A stretch of 64,000 nucleotides of DNA from Allolobophora icterica (GCA_963556255.1 OY744605.1:71524134-71588133), one strand, 5' to 3'; shown: positions 10,533-21,849, counted from the first letter of the stretch. The notes: generated by a model from the letters alone, not told the origin. Made by a program: numbers and translations.

Positions 10533-13500
10533 TTACTGAAGAAAACGTGCAGGCCGACGGATCTCACGCCGTGGCCGGCCGCTGTCTGTCACGTCACTTA
10601 TTGGTTGATCCAGCGGCGCCTCTTCTTCCCGTGATATCCCTTCGTCGAAACATAACTTTAATTTGTCGACGTGCACGGTAAACGGTCTGGAATTAGCCGT
10701 CTTCCGGATTACATAGTTTACAGCTCCTCGCTGCTCCACCACAGTAAATGGCCCCGTGAACATACGGGTCCATTTCGGAGTGCGGCCTCGATGACGACGC
10801 GGTGTGAAGTATAAAACACGGTCTCCAGGCTTGAACTGTGCAGGACGAACTCGAAGGTCGTAGGTATGGCGACGTCGTTCCGCCGTGACTCTCAACTGTT
10901 CGCGGACCAGTTGGTACGCGCGGTCCATACGTTCAGCAAGCTCCTGAACGTAGCTCACATACGTAGCATCAGTTCGAAGGGCGTCCGGAGGTCGACCATA
11001 GACAAGATCCAGAGGCGCTCTTGTCTCACGTCCGAACATCAGGAAATTCGGACTGTAGCCCGTCGTTTCTTGCAGCGACGCCCGGTAGGCGGCAAGGACA
11101 TGGGGCAAGACTTCGTCCCAATCCCTCTGATGGCTGCATATAACCTTCCCCAACATCGCATTCAAAGTTTTGTGAAACCTTTCGATCATCCCATTTCCGC
11201 TTGGGTGGTAAGCAGAGGTTCTGACCTTATCGATGCCCAATATTTTACAGAGCTCCCGGAAAAGATTCCCATCAAAATTCGTTCCCTGGTCGGTAAGTAT
11301 TTGCAAAGGGGCCCCATACCGTACGATAACGTTCTCAACTAACGCTCTAGCCACCGATATCGCTTCCTGATTAGCCATGGGAATTGCCTCGACAAATTTA
11401 GTGAAATTGTCCATGACCGTTAAAATATAAACATGGCCCCGTCGGCTCCTTGGGTGAGGACCGGTAATGTCTAGGCTTAGTCGCTCAAAGGGTTCCCCAC
11501 AAGGCAGTGGTTGCAGCGGGCCCTGCCGAGGAGGTTGTCCGCGGTGGTACTGGGCGCATTGTGAACAACGCTGACAAAAGCGTTTGGTCTCTTTAGACCA
11601 ACCTACCCAGTATGCTCTACGTCGCACTTGCCATCTTGTGCGTCGGGTCCCCAAATGACCTCCCGTAATTCCCGTGTGAGCCAGCCTAAGGAACTCTTCG
11701 CGTCGGACCTTAGGCATTACTAACTGTTCCACATCGTCAGGCGTTCGGCGATATAAGACGCCTCCTAGCAAATACAACTGTTCGCGCTGATGCCAATACG
11801 TCTTGATAGCGGCATTCTCATACAAGATTTGCACAAGATCGGGAACCTGTCCACCTTCCTTCAGCCATGATCTCACTATTCCAAGGTCCGGGTCTTCCTC
11901 CTGTACCTTTTCTAATGACTCCGGGGGCCCAGGCTCATTCTCTGCTACACCAGGCCCCGTCACTTCAGTCACCGCGGCTACCTCACTCCAAGTCTCATAG
12001 CCGCATTGACGGCATGGCTTCCTGGAAAGCGCATCCGCGTTTCCATGTTGTCGACCCGGTCGGTGTATTATCTGAAATTCGAACTCAGCCAACCTTTCCA
12101 ACCAACGCCCCTGTTGACCAATAGGTTCCGGAGTTCGCTGAAGCCATTGCAAGGCGGCGTGGTCCGTCCTTAACACAAATGGACGACCCAACAGGTATTG
12201 TCTATACAACTTCGTAAAGTGTACTATTGCAAGCAACTCCCTACGAGTAACGCAGTAATTTCTTTCTGCATTGGACAAAAGGCGACTGCCATAAGCTATT
12301 ACCCTTTCCTCGCCTTCAATGCGTTGAGACAAAACCGCTCCTATGCCTAAGTCACATGCATCACAATCCAGCACGTAAACTCCTTCATCCCCAGGCAAAG
12401 CTAGAATTGGTGCGGTTGTCAAGGCGGTTTTCAACCGTTCAAATGCTTCCTGGCAGGTCAAATCCCAAACGAAGGCCCTACCCTTCTTCGTGAGATCGAA
12501 CATTGGTGCTGCTATCATCGAAAAGTCCCGAATGAATCGCCGATAGTAGGAGCACAACCCTACGAATGCTCGCACATCCTTCAGCCGTTGCGGGACAGGC
12601 CATTCAACTACATCCTGTATCTTAGACGGGTCCATCGACACTCCTTCTGGTGTAATGATGTGTCCTAGAAAATTAACTGCTCTGCGCATCAGACGGCATT
12701 TGCTCGGCTTAAGCTTTAGATTAGCCTCTCTCAGTCGCTGAAACACCTGCTTCAATCGGTCTAGATGCTCTTCTGTGGTGCTCCCGAAGATTATCACATC
12801 GTCCAGATAAACTAGGCAAATCTCAAAGTTTAAACCGGAGAGGACGATATCCATCAGCCTCTGAAAAGTGCTCGGCGCATTACAGAGCCCGAACGGCATC
12901 ACATTCCATCGAAAGATACCCCGTCGCGTAACGAAGGCTGTCTTGTCCGCATCTTTCCGGTCCAAGGCCACCTGGTGATAGCCGCTCCGTAAATCCAGGG
13001 TGCTGAACCACCCACCACCAGCAAGTGCGTCTAAACATTCATCAATCCGTGGAAGCGGATACGAGTCCTTCTTAGTCCTATCATTCAACTGCCTATAATC
13101 AATACAGAATCTCAAAGTGCCATCTTTCTTACGGGCCAACACTACATTGGACGCCCATTCACTAACAGCAGGTTCAATGGTCCCAGCGGCCAACATACTA
13201 TCCAGATGCTCATCTATTGCAGTCCTATACGGCAATGGCTGTCGCCTTAAAGGCTGTCTTACCGGTCGTGCATCACCTGTGTCTATCTTATGTGTAGTCA
13301 CGGTCGTTCTACCAAGATCTCCTTCTGTTGCAGAAAATATATCCTTATATTCTGCCAACAAGTTTCGCAGATGTATTCGATCATCCGGCCTCACCTCTTC
13401 CGGAAGATCTTCTAGCAAAAAGTCAAGTGAAAAATCACCCTCAACCCGACCTCTGCCTTCCTTGCTAACACTGCTGCACTCAACCTCTACTGGGTGTAAG

Positions 13501-15281
13501 CCTCCTAGAACTTGATCCCTACTTAGCTTAACCGGTTCTTCACTAAGGTTTACCACCCTTACCTGAGTTGCATCCACACGATCTCCTACTACTACTCGGG
13601 CTAAGTGAACACCAGGCTGGACCTCTGTGGCCTCAGTCATCCATGCAGGCGCTTTAGTAGCTAAGTCCCCATACTGCGTCTTAACTGACACATCCTGTTG
13701 GCACTTAGGAGCTACCACAACCTCCTCAGCGACGATCACGCGCCGACACCACATGGACCCGTTGCCTTTCACAAGAGCAACTCGCCTACGCCCAACAAAC
13801 AAGGCCCCAGCACCAAAACCTAAGCGACATCGGTGTTCCCTTAACCAATCCATACCTAACATCGGTTCAGCGATTTGATCGGACACCAGAAAAGCTGTGG
13901 GAATTGCGAATCCCTCCCGAATCCTTATCGGAATATTTACCTCTCCCAGGACCCGTATATTAGACCCATTCGCAGCCATCAAAAAGCGATTACAAGGACG
14001 TAAGTCTAACCCTTCAACAGTAGAAGACGGTACCAGGCTTACTTCTGATCCAGTGTCGATCAGGCAGGTCTGCGATCGTCCGTTGACTATACCTCGTATG
14101 TAGATGGCGTTGTTGCTTGCACGATTCGGAAGTCTCGGCCGCGCAGTGTGGTTAGTGACGACATCTTCCGTGACATCAGTCGGTTCCGTTCCGACCGTTG
14201 CCGTTGCTGGCTGACGATTGAAGGGCCGGCGGCCTTGCCGGCAGTTGCGAGCGAAGTGACCGGGTCGGCCACAGTTGAAGCAGGCCGCCGTCCGTCGTGA
14301 AAATCCTTGGTTACCTTCCGATGGGCGAGCATCTCGCCCGGTGGCGCCAGTAGTCGCAGCTGGGCCCCGCAGTTCTCGAAGTTGTCGGTCGATGTTACTC
14401 TCCAGCTCTCGTTGCCATCTTCGTTGCTCCTCGCGCTGCTCAGCGAGAAAGCGGTCTATCCGTGACTGGATCTGAGCATCGAGGTCGGTCTCTTGCGTTC
14501 CTCTCACTCTGTTCGGCTGTCTCCTCCGATCGTCCGTATCCGTCGTTCGCTGGTAGGCCTCGAGACGAAGCGCCGTCCGGTAGGCCTCGTGCAAACCTTT
14601 TGGTTCTCGCTCACGTACCTTGAGTGAAAGTTCGCGGTCCCGCATGGCTTCCAAGAAAGAGTCCCTGGCAATGATTTGCGTAGTTTCATTGGATGGTACC
14701 GGGTATGCAAGTACCACCAGCCGCCGAATGTCATGCAGAAGATCGCTAAGGCTTTCACCGTTTCTCTGGCGTCGATAGTAGAGCTGCGCACGGAACATCT
14801 CGGCCTGGCCTTCCGTGCCATACCGTTGTCGCAGACGTCCGACCAGTTCTTCATACGTTACATCTTGTCGAGCGCCGAAGTCCCATAACAACTGAGTCGC
14901 AGTTTTCTCCAATGCACACCGAAGGAAGTCGATTTTATCTGAAGCCGTCCATCGGTTATGTCTTGCACATACCTCGAATTGCGCCAGGAAAGACTCCAAC
15001 GATCCTGTTCCGTCGAACTTCCCTGGTTTCATCTGCATTGGTCTCGTTTTCAGTAAGCCTCCGATGCCTTCTAGCAATTTCTGTGGCGACATTTCTCTTT
15101 CTGACCTCTCTCTTCCATTCGGTTCATCTGGTCTCAGGTCACCATCGTCGATGACCTCCAACAGACTATGTTCTGGCGACGCCTCCGTCGTTGACCGTCT
15201 TCTCACGGGAGTCGAAGTGCCCGGGTACGGATCCTCTAAATCCCGCGGTCTTCGTCTTATGATTATCTCCTCGTCTTCCAT
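10533..15281 (-). CDS. gag-pol: Gag-Pol polyprotein of the Ty3/Gypsy element, single intact ORF
   Basis: This 1582-codon frame is uninterrupted. Gag (residues ~80-260) is followed by one CCHC knuckle CFNCGRPGHFARNC (~334). The aspartic protease has CLIDTGSEVSLV (~405). Reverse transcriptase has LPRIDECLD, FSTLDLRSGYHQ, MPFGLCNAPSTFQRLMD and the catalytic YLDDVIIF (~824). RNase H follows. Integrase has an HHCC finger (His at ~1198, QRCSQCAQY) and a DDE core (LSLDITGPH, ILTDQGTNFDG, SGNGMIERFHK), then a GPF/Y-like box GPFTVVEQRG near the end. PR-RT-RH-INT order places it in Ty3/Gypsy (Metaviridae). Gag and Pol share one frame, so no frameshift is needed. The start lies 87 bases inside the 5' LTR edge. 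Confidence 0.97.
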   Translation of the reverse strand: MEDEEIIIRRRPRDLEDPYPGTSTPVRRRSTTEASPEHSLLEVIDDGDLRPDEPNGRERSEREMSPQKLLEGIGGLLKTRPMQMKPGKFDGTGSLESFLAQFEVCARHNRWTASDKIDFLRCALEKTATQLLWDFGARQDVTYEELVGRLRQRYGTEGQAEMFRAQLYYRRQRNGESLSDLLHDIRRLVVLAYPVPSNETTQIIARDSFLEAMRDRELSLKVREREPKGLHEAYRTALRLEAYQRTTDTDDRRRQPNRVRGTQETDLDAQIQSRIDRFLAEQREEQRRWQRELESNIDRQLRELRGPAATTGATGRDARPSEGNQGFSRRTAACFNCGRPGHFARNCRQGRRPFNRQPATATVGTEPTDVTEDVVTNHTARPRLPNRASNNAIYIRGIVNGRSQTCLIDTGSEVSLVPSSTVEGLDLRPCNRFLMAANGSNIRVLGEVNIPIRIREGFAIPTAFLVSDQIAEPMLGMDWLREHRCRLGFGAGALFVGRRRVALVKGNGSMWCRRVIVAEEVVVAPKCQQDVSVKTQYGDLATKAPAWMTEATEVQPGVHLARVVVGDRVDATQVRVVNLSEEPVKLSRDQVLGGLHPVEVECSSVSKEGRGRVEGDFSLDFLLEDLPEEVRPDDRIHLRNLLAEYKDIFSATEGDLGRTTVTTHKIDTGDARPVRQPLRRQPLPYRTAIDEHLDSMLAAGTIEPAVSEWASNVVLARKKDGTLRFCIDYRQLNDRTKKDSYPLPRIDECLDALAGGGWFSTLDLRSGYHQVALDRKDADKTAFVTRRGIFRWNVMPFGLCNAPSTFQRLMDIVLSGLNFEICLVYLDDVIIFGSTTEEHLDRLKQVFQRLREANLKLKPSKCRLMRRAVNFLGHIITPEGVSMDPSKIQDVVEWPVPQRLKDVRAFVGLCSYYRRFIRDFSMIAAPMFDLTKKGRAFVWDLTCQEAFERLKTALTTAPILALPGDEGVYVLDCDACDLGIGAVLSQRIEGEERVIAYGSRLLSNAERNYCVTRRELLAIVHFTKLYRQYLLGRPFVLRTDHAALQWLQRTPEPIGQQGRWLERLAEFEFQIIHRPGRQHGNADALSRKPCRQCGYETWSEVAAVTEVTGPGVAENEPGPPESLEKVQEEDPDLGIVRSWLKEGGQVPDLVQILYENAAIKTYWHQREQLYLLGGVLYRRTPDDVEQLVMPKVRREEFLRLAHTGITGGHLGTRRTRWQVRRRAYWVGWSKETKRFCQRCSQCAQYHRGQPPRQGPLQPLPCGEPFERLSLDITGPHPRSRRGHVYILTVMDNFTKFVEAIPMANQEAISVARALVENVIVRYGAPLQILTDQGTNFDGNLFRELCKILGIDKVRTSAYHPSGNGMIERFHKTLNAMLGKVICSHQRDWDEVLPHVLAAYRASLQETTGYSPNFLMFGRETRAPLDLVYGRPPDALRTDATYVSYVQELAERMDRAYQLVREQLRVTAERRRHTYDLRVRPAQFKPGDRVLYFTPRRHRGRTPKWTRMFTGPFTVVEQRGAVNYVIRKTANSRPFTVHVDKLKLCFDEGISREEEAPLDQPISDVTDSGRPRREIRRPARFLQ

Positions 15282-15349
15282 CGATGATCGCTTTCGTCGT
15301 TGCTTTGTAGTTGATCAATGTCCCACAATTTCACTCGGTGAAATCACCA

Positions 15350-15367
15350 CCCCGATTCTGGTACCAA
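15350..15367 (-). promoter_or_regulatory. Primer-binding site of the Ty3/Gypsy element
   Basis: On the minus strand the sequence next to the 5' LTR reads TTGGTACCAGAATCGGGG. The TGG complements a tRNA CCA end, and the following bases resemble the complement of a leucine tRNA acceptor arm. The tRNA identity is an inference. Confidence 0.7.
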
Positions 15368-16193
15368 TGTGGCGGAAACGAACCTTTCACCGCCTTAGTG
15401 CGTCGTAGGTGTTCTTCCCTATCACCTTACTTAGGTTGGCAGTGTGGCGGTTCACTCGCGTTATCTCGTTCACCAGGATGGACCGTCCGCCGTATCTCTA
15501 TCTCTCCCTTGAGGTGATGGTCTGAACGCACTAAGTTTATTTATCTATGTCCGGGGTTCGGCCCTCGCTGTCAACGGGGGACTTACGGCCACTGATCAAC
15601 TACCAATGAACACAGACGAAGACCAATTAACGATTTCTTATGACAAATCATCCACAGAAACTCCGTGTACATACCCTTTGGCAAAAGAACCACGAGGCAC
15701 TTTCTCGTAATAGAATTCACAGTGTAATCCAAGTAATCCACGATATTGAATCGAAATAACAGAACACTTTTGTTATACTAGATGACTTCTCGTATTAATC
15801 CAATGAGAAACCGACGATCTTATTATATCCTTAAGACCGATGAAAACCAAGAGAAAACTATTCTCTACACACGCGTACGTCTTCTCCAGACAACGAAAAC
15901 CGAGATAACTTGCTTCTACACACGTACGCCTCCTCTAGGCAAATAAAAACCAAAGAACTTTTACATGAAAAGCTGGGTGCCTTATATACCTTTCTAAGGG
16001 TGCCCTAGTGAGGCACGGGTGCCCTGGTGAGGCATGGGTGCCCTGGTGAGGCATGGGTGCCCTGGTGAGGCACGGGTGCCCTGGTGAGGCATGGGTGCCC
16101 TGGTGAGGCACGGGTGTCTAATGCACTCAACGACCCAATCTATTAAGCTTACCATCATGACGTCATAATTGAAACCTGGCGAATTTCGCCACA
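15368..16193 (-). repeat. 5' LTR of the Ty3/Gypsy element with promoter motifs
   Basis: 826 bases, TGTGG...CCACA. In transcriptional order it holds a CRE-like TGACGTCA (16165-16158), six 19-base repeats (16113-16000), TATATAAGG (15988-15980) and a minus-strand AATAAA in the R region. The end at 16193 carries a short palindrome around GGCGAATTTCGCC. Segment A sequence (ACAATCACGG) follows at once. Confidence 0.95.
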
Positions 16194-16549
16194 ACAATCA
16201 CGGACTTAAGAGACATAACAATAGACATAGGCCTACAAACAGACGTATAGGCCCTAATAATAATGACAATAACGATATTAATAACATAAACAAACCGAAA
16301 TGTCCCGAATTCATTCATGAAGTGAACTTTTTGTTACGCTCCTCTCATTGGCCGCTTCCAGCTAATGAATAGCTGTGACAAATGACGTCACTTTTTACAA
16401 ATGGCGACATTCCAACGTACGTTTGTTTCATACGCAATTCAACGTAAATTTAAATATACCGTAAATGGATGCTCTATTAAACTAAAGGCTTAAAACGGGC
16501 TTAAAATAATTTACTTAGACGGCGAACAGGCTGAAACGAACGCGCTTAA
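16194..16549. repeat. Partial segment A plus segment B, right of the retrotransposon
   Basis: A copy of 7115-7470. It starts within segment A and runs through segment B to the TTAA that flanks the complete MITE. No gene is recognised. Confidence 0.9.
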
Positions 16550-17464
16550 CCCTTTATTGCATTTTGTGACCAATTGGTAACACTCACAAAATCCATATTC
16601 AGAGCTACATGAACCTCTCTGCTCTATGGCGCGATGTTCAGTACCTATCTAGAATATTTTCTCTATGCAAAGAACTACGCAAGAGCGTTGTCTAAACGGC
16701 GAAAAACAAAAAGTTTCCTTTCTAAAGTCAAAAGTTAAAAAACAAGAAAATCGTCTTTTTCACAGTGCAGATATGAATATTAATACATAGCTTAAAGAAC
16801 TGATAAAAATCATACCTATGGCTAAATTATTCTTGATTTAAAGTCCGTTTTAATCAACAGCTAAGACAGTTTAATATAAGAAATTTCCACACGTTTGTAT
16901 GACCGTCCGTTTGGTCACTACGTGCAACTGGAGGTTTTTAAAAACACTACCAATTGGCAACAACATGCACTTTCATTGCATTTCCAACGAAAGCTCATGA
17001 TACCAAATGGCAACAATATGCAACCATCAAGAATATAAGTATTGATAGCATATTAGCCAAATGGTGACAATTTACAACACTGCATGAAATAAGTTTTTGA
17101 TGTTATAATTACCAAGTGCCAACATTTTGTACGATGGCATAGTTTTAATTCTTGAAAACGTTAGCCATGAAATATTGCATTTTGAGCTTCAAAAATCGCG
17201 AAAATGCATAGTTTGTCCACTTTTGCATCTTGTTGCCAAACGGTGACGTATTGCACACCCACTCAGTGCATGTAGTTGCCAATTGGTAACCGGTTACCTC
17301 TGTGGCTATTGCATGTAGTTACCATTTGGTTAAAGTTATTCTTTCTTCAAATATACAAATTCTGTGCATAATTTAGACCTTAGAACAGTGCCAATTGGTT
17401 ACAATATGCATTTCCTAGCACATATATTTTTTTCAGCGAAAAAAAAATCCTATGCAATAAAGGG
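16550..17464. mobile_element. piggyBac-like MITE (TTAA target, 13-bp TIR)
   Basis: The ends are CCCTTTATTGCAT and its exact inverted complement, flanked on both sides by TTAA (16546-16549 and 17465-17468). A 13-bp TIR beginning CCC with TTAA duplication is the signature of the piggyBac superfamily. The 915-base interior has no coding frame. It carries about nine copies of a quasi-palindrome near GTTRCCAAWTGGYAAC, several followed by ATATGCA-like text. Confidence 0.85.
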
Positions 17465-17597
17465 TTAATGGGTTTAAACGGGCCAGTTTACTAAGGACGC
17501 GCATGCCGAAAAATTGCTTTCATTTTAGTTGCCCGATTACCCCTTTTTTAAAACAGGTTTAAACAACTAGGCCTACTCTATTATAAATGTAATAGGC

Positions 17598-17609
17598 CTA
17601 ATAATAATG

Positions 17610-17662
<53 letters not shown>

Positions 17663-17703
17663 TATTATTATTATTATTATTATTATTATAATAATAATAA
17701 TAA
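17598..17703. repeat. (AAT)n then (ATT)n compound microsatellite
   Basis: About 60 bases of AAT units, about 30 bases of ATT units, then AAT again. The arms are complementary and could form a hairpin. Confidence 0.9.
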
Positions 17704-18322
17704 CCTAACGAATAGTGGCTGTTCCAGATGTTTCTTTCTCCTTTAATTAATATTTAAGTCCCCGAGGGATCATACTTACCTTGGGGCAGAAAAAATAATG
17801 ACAAGAGCATCAAAAGCAATGGCAGAGGCCTAATTAGCCTGCACATCTGCGCGTTAGTAAGGCAAACTATTCTTTTATTGGAAACCGTCTTTTTGTTCCC
17901 CGTTTATCGCTCACCCTCTGTCTCTCCTCTCCGCCTCTCCTTTTCTCGTTGAAATTTCTCTTTTCTATCTCTCCTTCCTTCCAGCATCTCCCTCTCTCCC
18001 TTTCCTTTTCCTGTCCCTTTCCCTAGCCAAGTGCTAGGACGAAATTACTTTCATGTTATTGGCGCGTTATAGTCTACGCGATGTAATTTAATAGATAATG
18101 ATGGATATTTAAATTGCAATATTTCACATCTACTGTTATATTTAAATCTTGTGTTATCATCGAGAGGAGGAGGGAGAGGAAAAGGAGGAGGAAGAACGCG
18201 AAATGAACAAGAACAACAACAGAAACTTGACGGTTCTTGTGCGATATAAATCCAGTCAGAAATACCGGAAGTAGATATGTGCAACCCATAAAGAACTTGG
18301 TACAAGATCGGTTGATAGCCGA
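17704..18322. other. No gene recognised
   Basis: Mixed sequence with a pyrimidine-rich patch at 17885-18030 and a GGA-rich patch near 18160-18200. No convincing exon. Confidence 0.5.
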
Positions 18323-18532
18323 CTATCGTTTGACGGAATTCACTTTACGACCGGAAATGCGGGTCGTTAGCCGGAAGCCGTAAACCGGATACGGTTCGGC
18401 GGAAGCTATCCCGTGGTGCCGCGCGCGGTGATTATCTGGTTCTGTTGAATACGGGCAAATACTTTCGTCGCTACCGTTCGTTTGAAGAACTGCGAGAAGG
18501 GCGACAATAAATGGCACGGTGATAAATCGCAT
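18323..18532 (-). CDS. Possible secreted-protein exon, unidentified
   Basis: A 69-codon frame begins MRFITVPFIVALLAVLQTNG, with the charge, hydrophobic core and small residues of a signal peptide, followed by a polar stretch. The minus-strand context after it is not clearly a splice donor. No family is recognised. It may be a first coding exon or a chance frame. Confidence 0.25.
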   Translation of the reverse strand: MRFITVPFIVALLAVLQTNGSDESICPYSTEPDNHRARHHGIASAEPYPVYGFRLTTRISGRKVNSVKR

Positions 18533-18599
18533 TGGGTCGGGTAAGCTTCGGCGTTACGCTACAGTTAATGCAAGAGTTGATACGTCTTAGAGTTTAAGA

Positions 18600-18830
18600 A
18601 GGAGACAGAGACATTGCGGAACTGAAAGAGAGAGTGAGAGAGGCAGAAAGGATAGAGAAAGCAAGCCAATGACACAGAGAGAGACAGACAGACAGACAGA
18701 CAGAGAACCAGAGAGACAAACAGAAAGAATCATCAAAGAACCAAGAAGACAGAGACAATGAGACACAAATAAAGACATACAGACAGACAGACAGACAGAC
18801 AGACAGAGACGAAGAAGAGAGACTTAAGAA
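18600..18830. repeat. (AGAC)n/(GAGA)n purine-rich microsatellite
   Basis: AGAC runs at about 18680-18705 and 18778-18810 within a GA-rich stretch. Confidence 0.85.
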
Positions 18831-19213
18831 AACAAAACCACAGCTGCTACCTCGCCAAAACCCTGACCTTCTGACCTTTACGTCTTGCTGTGCAATCGTC
18901 CCATTCCTCCCAAGGACGACCACGTTTATGGTCATTTTGGTGGTCAGTGACAGTTAGATGGTCAGTTTCTTGTCTGATATTCATTTTCAGCCCTGGACGC
19001 CTGAGAACCGAATCAGCGCATTATCTATTGACCGTGGTTGCTAGGCGACGTGCGTCGCAGGAGAACGCTAAACACTCCATAAAACCCCCCGAAAGTCCCC
19101 TAACAAGAGAATCTCAACCCGTCCACAACTTTCAGATCTTCAGTCCAACGATAGGCCACTTAGAGTCTTAGATATAGTCTGCGTTCAGATGTGAACGCGG
19201 TGGGTGGTAGGTA

Positions 19214-19219
19214 TGTAGG

Positions 19220-19301
<82 letters not shown>

Positions 19302-19320
19302 GGCAGGCAGGCAGGCAGGC

Positions 19321-19359
<39 letters not shown>

Positions 19360-19700
19360 TAGATAGATTGATAGAGATGGGTGGATGGATGGATGGACGG
19401 ACGGAGATACGCAGATAGATAGACAGATGGATAGATGGATGGATGGACTGACAGATAGGCAGATAGATGAATAGACAGACCGACAGACAGACCGAGAGAA
19501 ACAAACAGAAAACAGACAAATAGAAACAAAGCTAAGGATAGAGAGACAGGAACAAAGATGGTACAATAGGATACAGACAGACAAACAAACAGACAGAAAA
19601 AGAAAGGTGTTGGACAAATAGGAAAAGAGCCAGCGACAGAAGCAGAGAGACAGAGAAAGACACGTAGACAAACATTAACACAGCTATAGGCAGAAACAGA
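19214..19700. repeat. (AGAC)n microsatellite with AGGC and GATG variants
   Basis: A near-pure AGAC array at about 19220-19358 with an AGGC island at about 19301-19320, then degenerate GATA/GATG/AGAC sequence to about 19700. Confidence 0.95.
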
Positions 19701-19747
19701 CAGAGAAATAGACTAAGTTTTGACTTCTGTCGCGCTATTCCTATCGC

Positions 19748-19908
19748 AATAGGTAAATGAATAGGTTTCTAATAGGTAAATGAATAGGTTTCTAATAGGT
19801 AAATGAATAGGTTTCTAATAGGTAAGTGAATAGGTTTCTAATAGGTAAGTGAATAGGTTTCTAATAGGTAAATGAATAGGTTTCTAGTAGGTAAATGAAT
19901 AGGTATCT
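19748..19908. repeat. 23-bp minisatellite, seven copies
   Basis: Units begin at 19748, 19771, 19794, 19817, 19840, 19863 and 19886. Each contains AATAGGTAAATGAATAGG and TTTCT. Copies 4 and 5 share an A-to-G change, and the last copy is diverged. Confidence 0.95.
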
Positions 19909-19911
19909 AAC

Positions 19912-20092
19912 CTTTGCCAGTGGCGTCAGCAGTTTGATAGACGATTCCTCGCGCGGATGAACACCAATTGAATGAACCGGAAATGATTGCGATCAGAAGT
20001 AGTCCGGCTCTACAGATGTTGACCTTTTCGGCGCTCCTACAGATCCACTTCCGGGTCAGCGCCGCCATCTTTGATTGAACTCCGGACATCAT
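19912..20092 (-). CDS. Candidate first coding exon of an unidentified membrane or secreted protein
   Basis: On the minus strand two ATGs (20092, 20089) precede a frame with a Cys-rich basic start, a hydrophobic segment AGLLLIAIISGSF and text ending TADATGK. It ends at a GTTAGA donor-like site (19911-19906). A later in-frame Met at 20068 opens MAALTRKW. No homologue is recognised and no second exon could be linked. Confidence 0.3.
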
Positions 20093-20105
20093 TGTCTGAA
20101 ACAAG

Positions 20106-20430
20106 ACAAAATAATAACGGTGATGATGATTACTTGGATCATGTGAAGGAGGATGAATTGGATCATGTGGATTATGATTAAGTGGATGAGAATTATGATG
20201 ATAACAACTACTGATGACGACGACGGTGATTAGGCCTATGTTAATCATGGGAGTTGTGATAATAACACAAAAGATGATGATTAAAATAAAGAAAATTACA
20301 ATGATGATAATGATGATGGTGTTGATGATGGTGGTGCTTCTGCTGGTGGTTTTGGTAGTGACGATGATAATGACGGCGACGACGACAATGATGACCAGAA
20401 GAAAAATAAAAAATACTACTAACAGGAACG
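20106..20430. repeat. Degenerate (GAT)n tract
   Basis: The plus strand is rich in GATGAT and related triplets. Frames through it are repeat translations. Confidence 0.75.
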
Positions 20431-20639
20431 AGATGGATAATGTTCCCGAACATCGCCAGAAAATGAGCGATCCCTTAATTTTGCTCTCGATCAGCTTTCT
20501 TTGCACTGGCGTTAGGATCTCGTTGATCGACCACTTCCCCTCTCCTTGCCGCCGCCACACGCCTACTCTGGGGGTAGATAGATATCTGTAGAAGAAGAAG
20601 AGCAGTCCATTAAGCTGGCCTGAAAGCAGCATGGGTATG

Positions 20640-21383
<744 letters not shown>

Positions 21384-21849
21384 GCGCAACTTTTATATCC
21401 GCGGTATGAATACTTGAAAATATCTACACATAAACAATGACAAATTCCGTTGATTTATCGTGCATTAGCTGACACGTGCTCTGCATATGTATATAATCTA
21501 AGCATACATATATCCCATATATATACATATATATATACATACATATGTTTGTGTATAGACGTCCGTTAGATGATATATAGAGAGGAAACTGACTTCGTCG
21601 TTGGTCGTCGACTCCTCGCTGTCTCTGCAGTCTCCGTCTATCTCAGCTGGTCTGACTCGCTCACAATTATCCAACTCGTCTATCGACGACGACGAGATTC
21701 TGCGGATAATTAGCATCACTTGGAGTAATGGCTCTGCCAAACGCGCTTGCTGCTGATGCTGCGGTTATGGTTGCGGCTGCTGTAGGAACCGCGGTCGAGC
21801 GTCGAAGCAACAGGGCTGGTCGACGGTGGAGGAGGATAGGGTCATAGAT

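Larger units (their letters stand above)
7718..16193 (-). mobile_element. Ty3/Gypsy LTR retrotransposon, nearly intact, with accessory ORFs
   Basis: The minus-strand order is 5' LTR (16193-15368), primer-binding site, single gag-pol ORF (15281-10533), ZCCHC24-like ORF (10371-9625, one TGA), acidic ORF (9438-9052), polypurine stretch and 3' LTR (8538-7718). The LTRs run TGTGG...CCACA and the two copies read as identical over about 820 bases, so insertion or conversion is recent. No short target duplication is visible. Instead about 105 bases of segment A occur on both sides, and the 3' LTR has lost its terminal TGTGG. Confidence 0.95.

Noticed and set aside
10866..11342. A 158-codon plus-strand frame inside the retrotransposon
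   Set aside because: It is a shadow of the integrase coding region on the opposite strand.
16194..16290. A ~105-bp target site duplication of the Gypsy element
   Set aside because: Integrases of this family make 4-6-bp duplications. The long direct repeats are better explained by the local segmental duplication or an assembly effect, reported as a finding.
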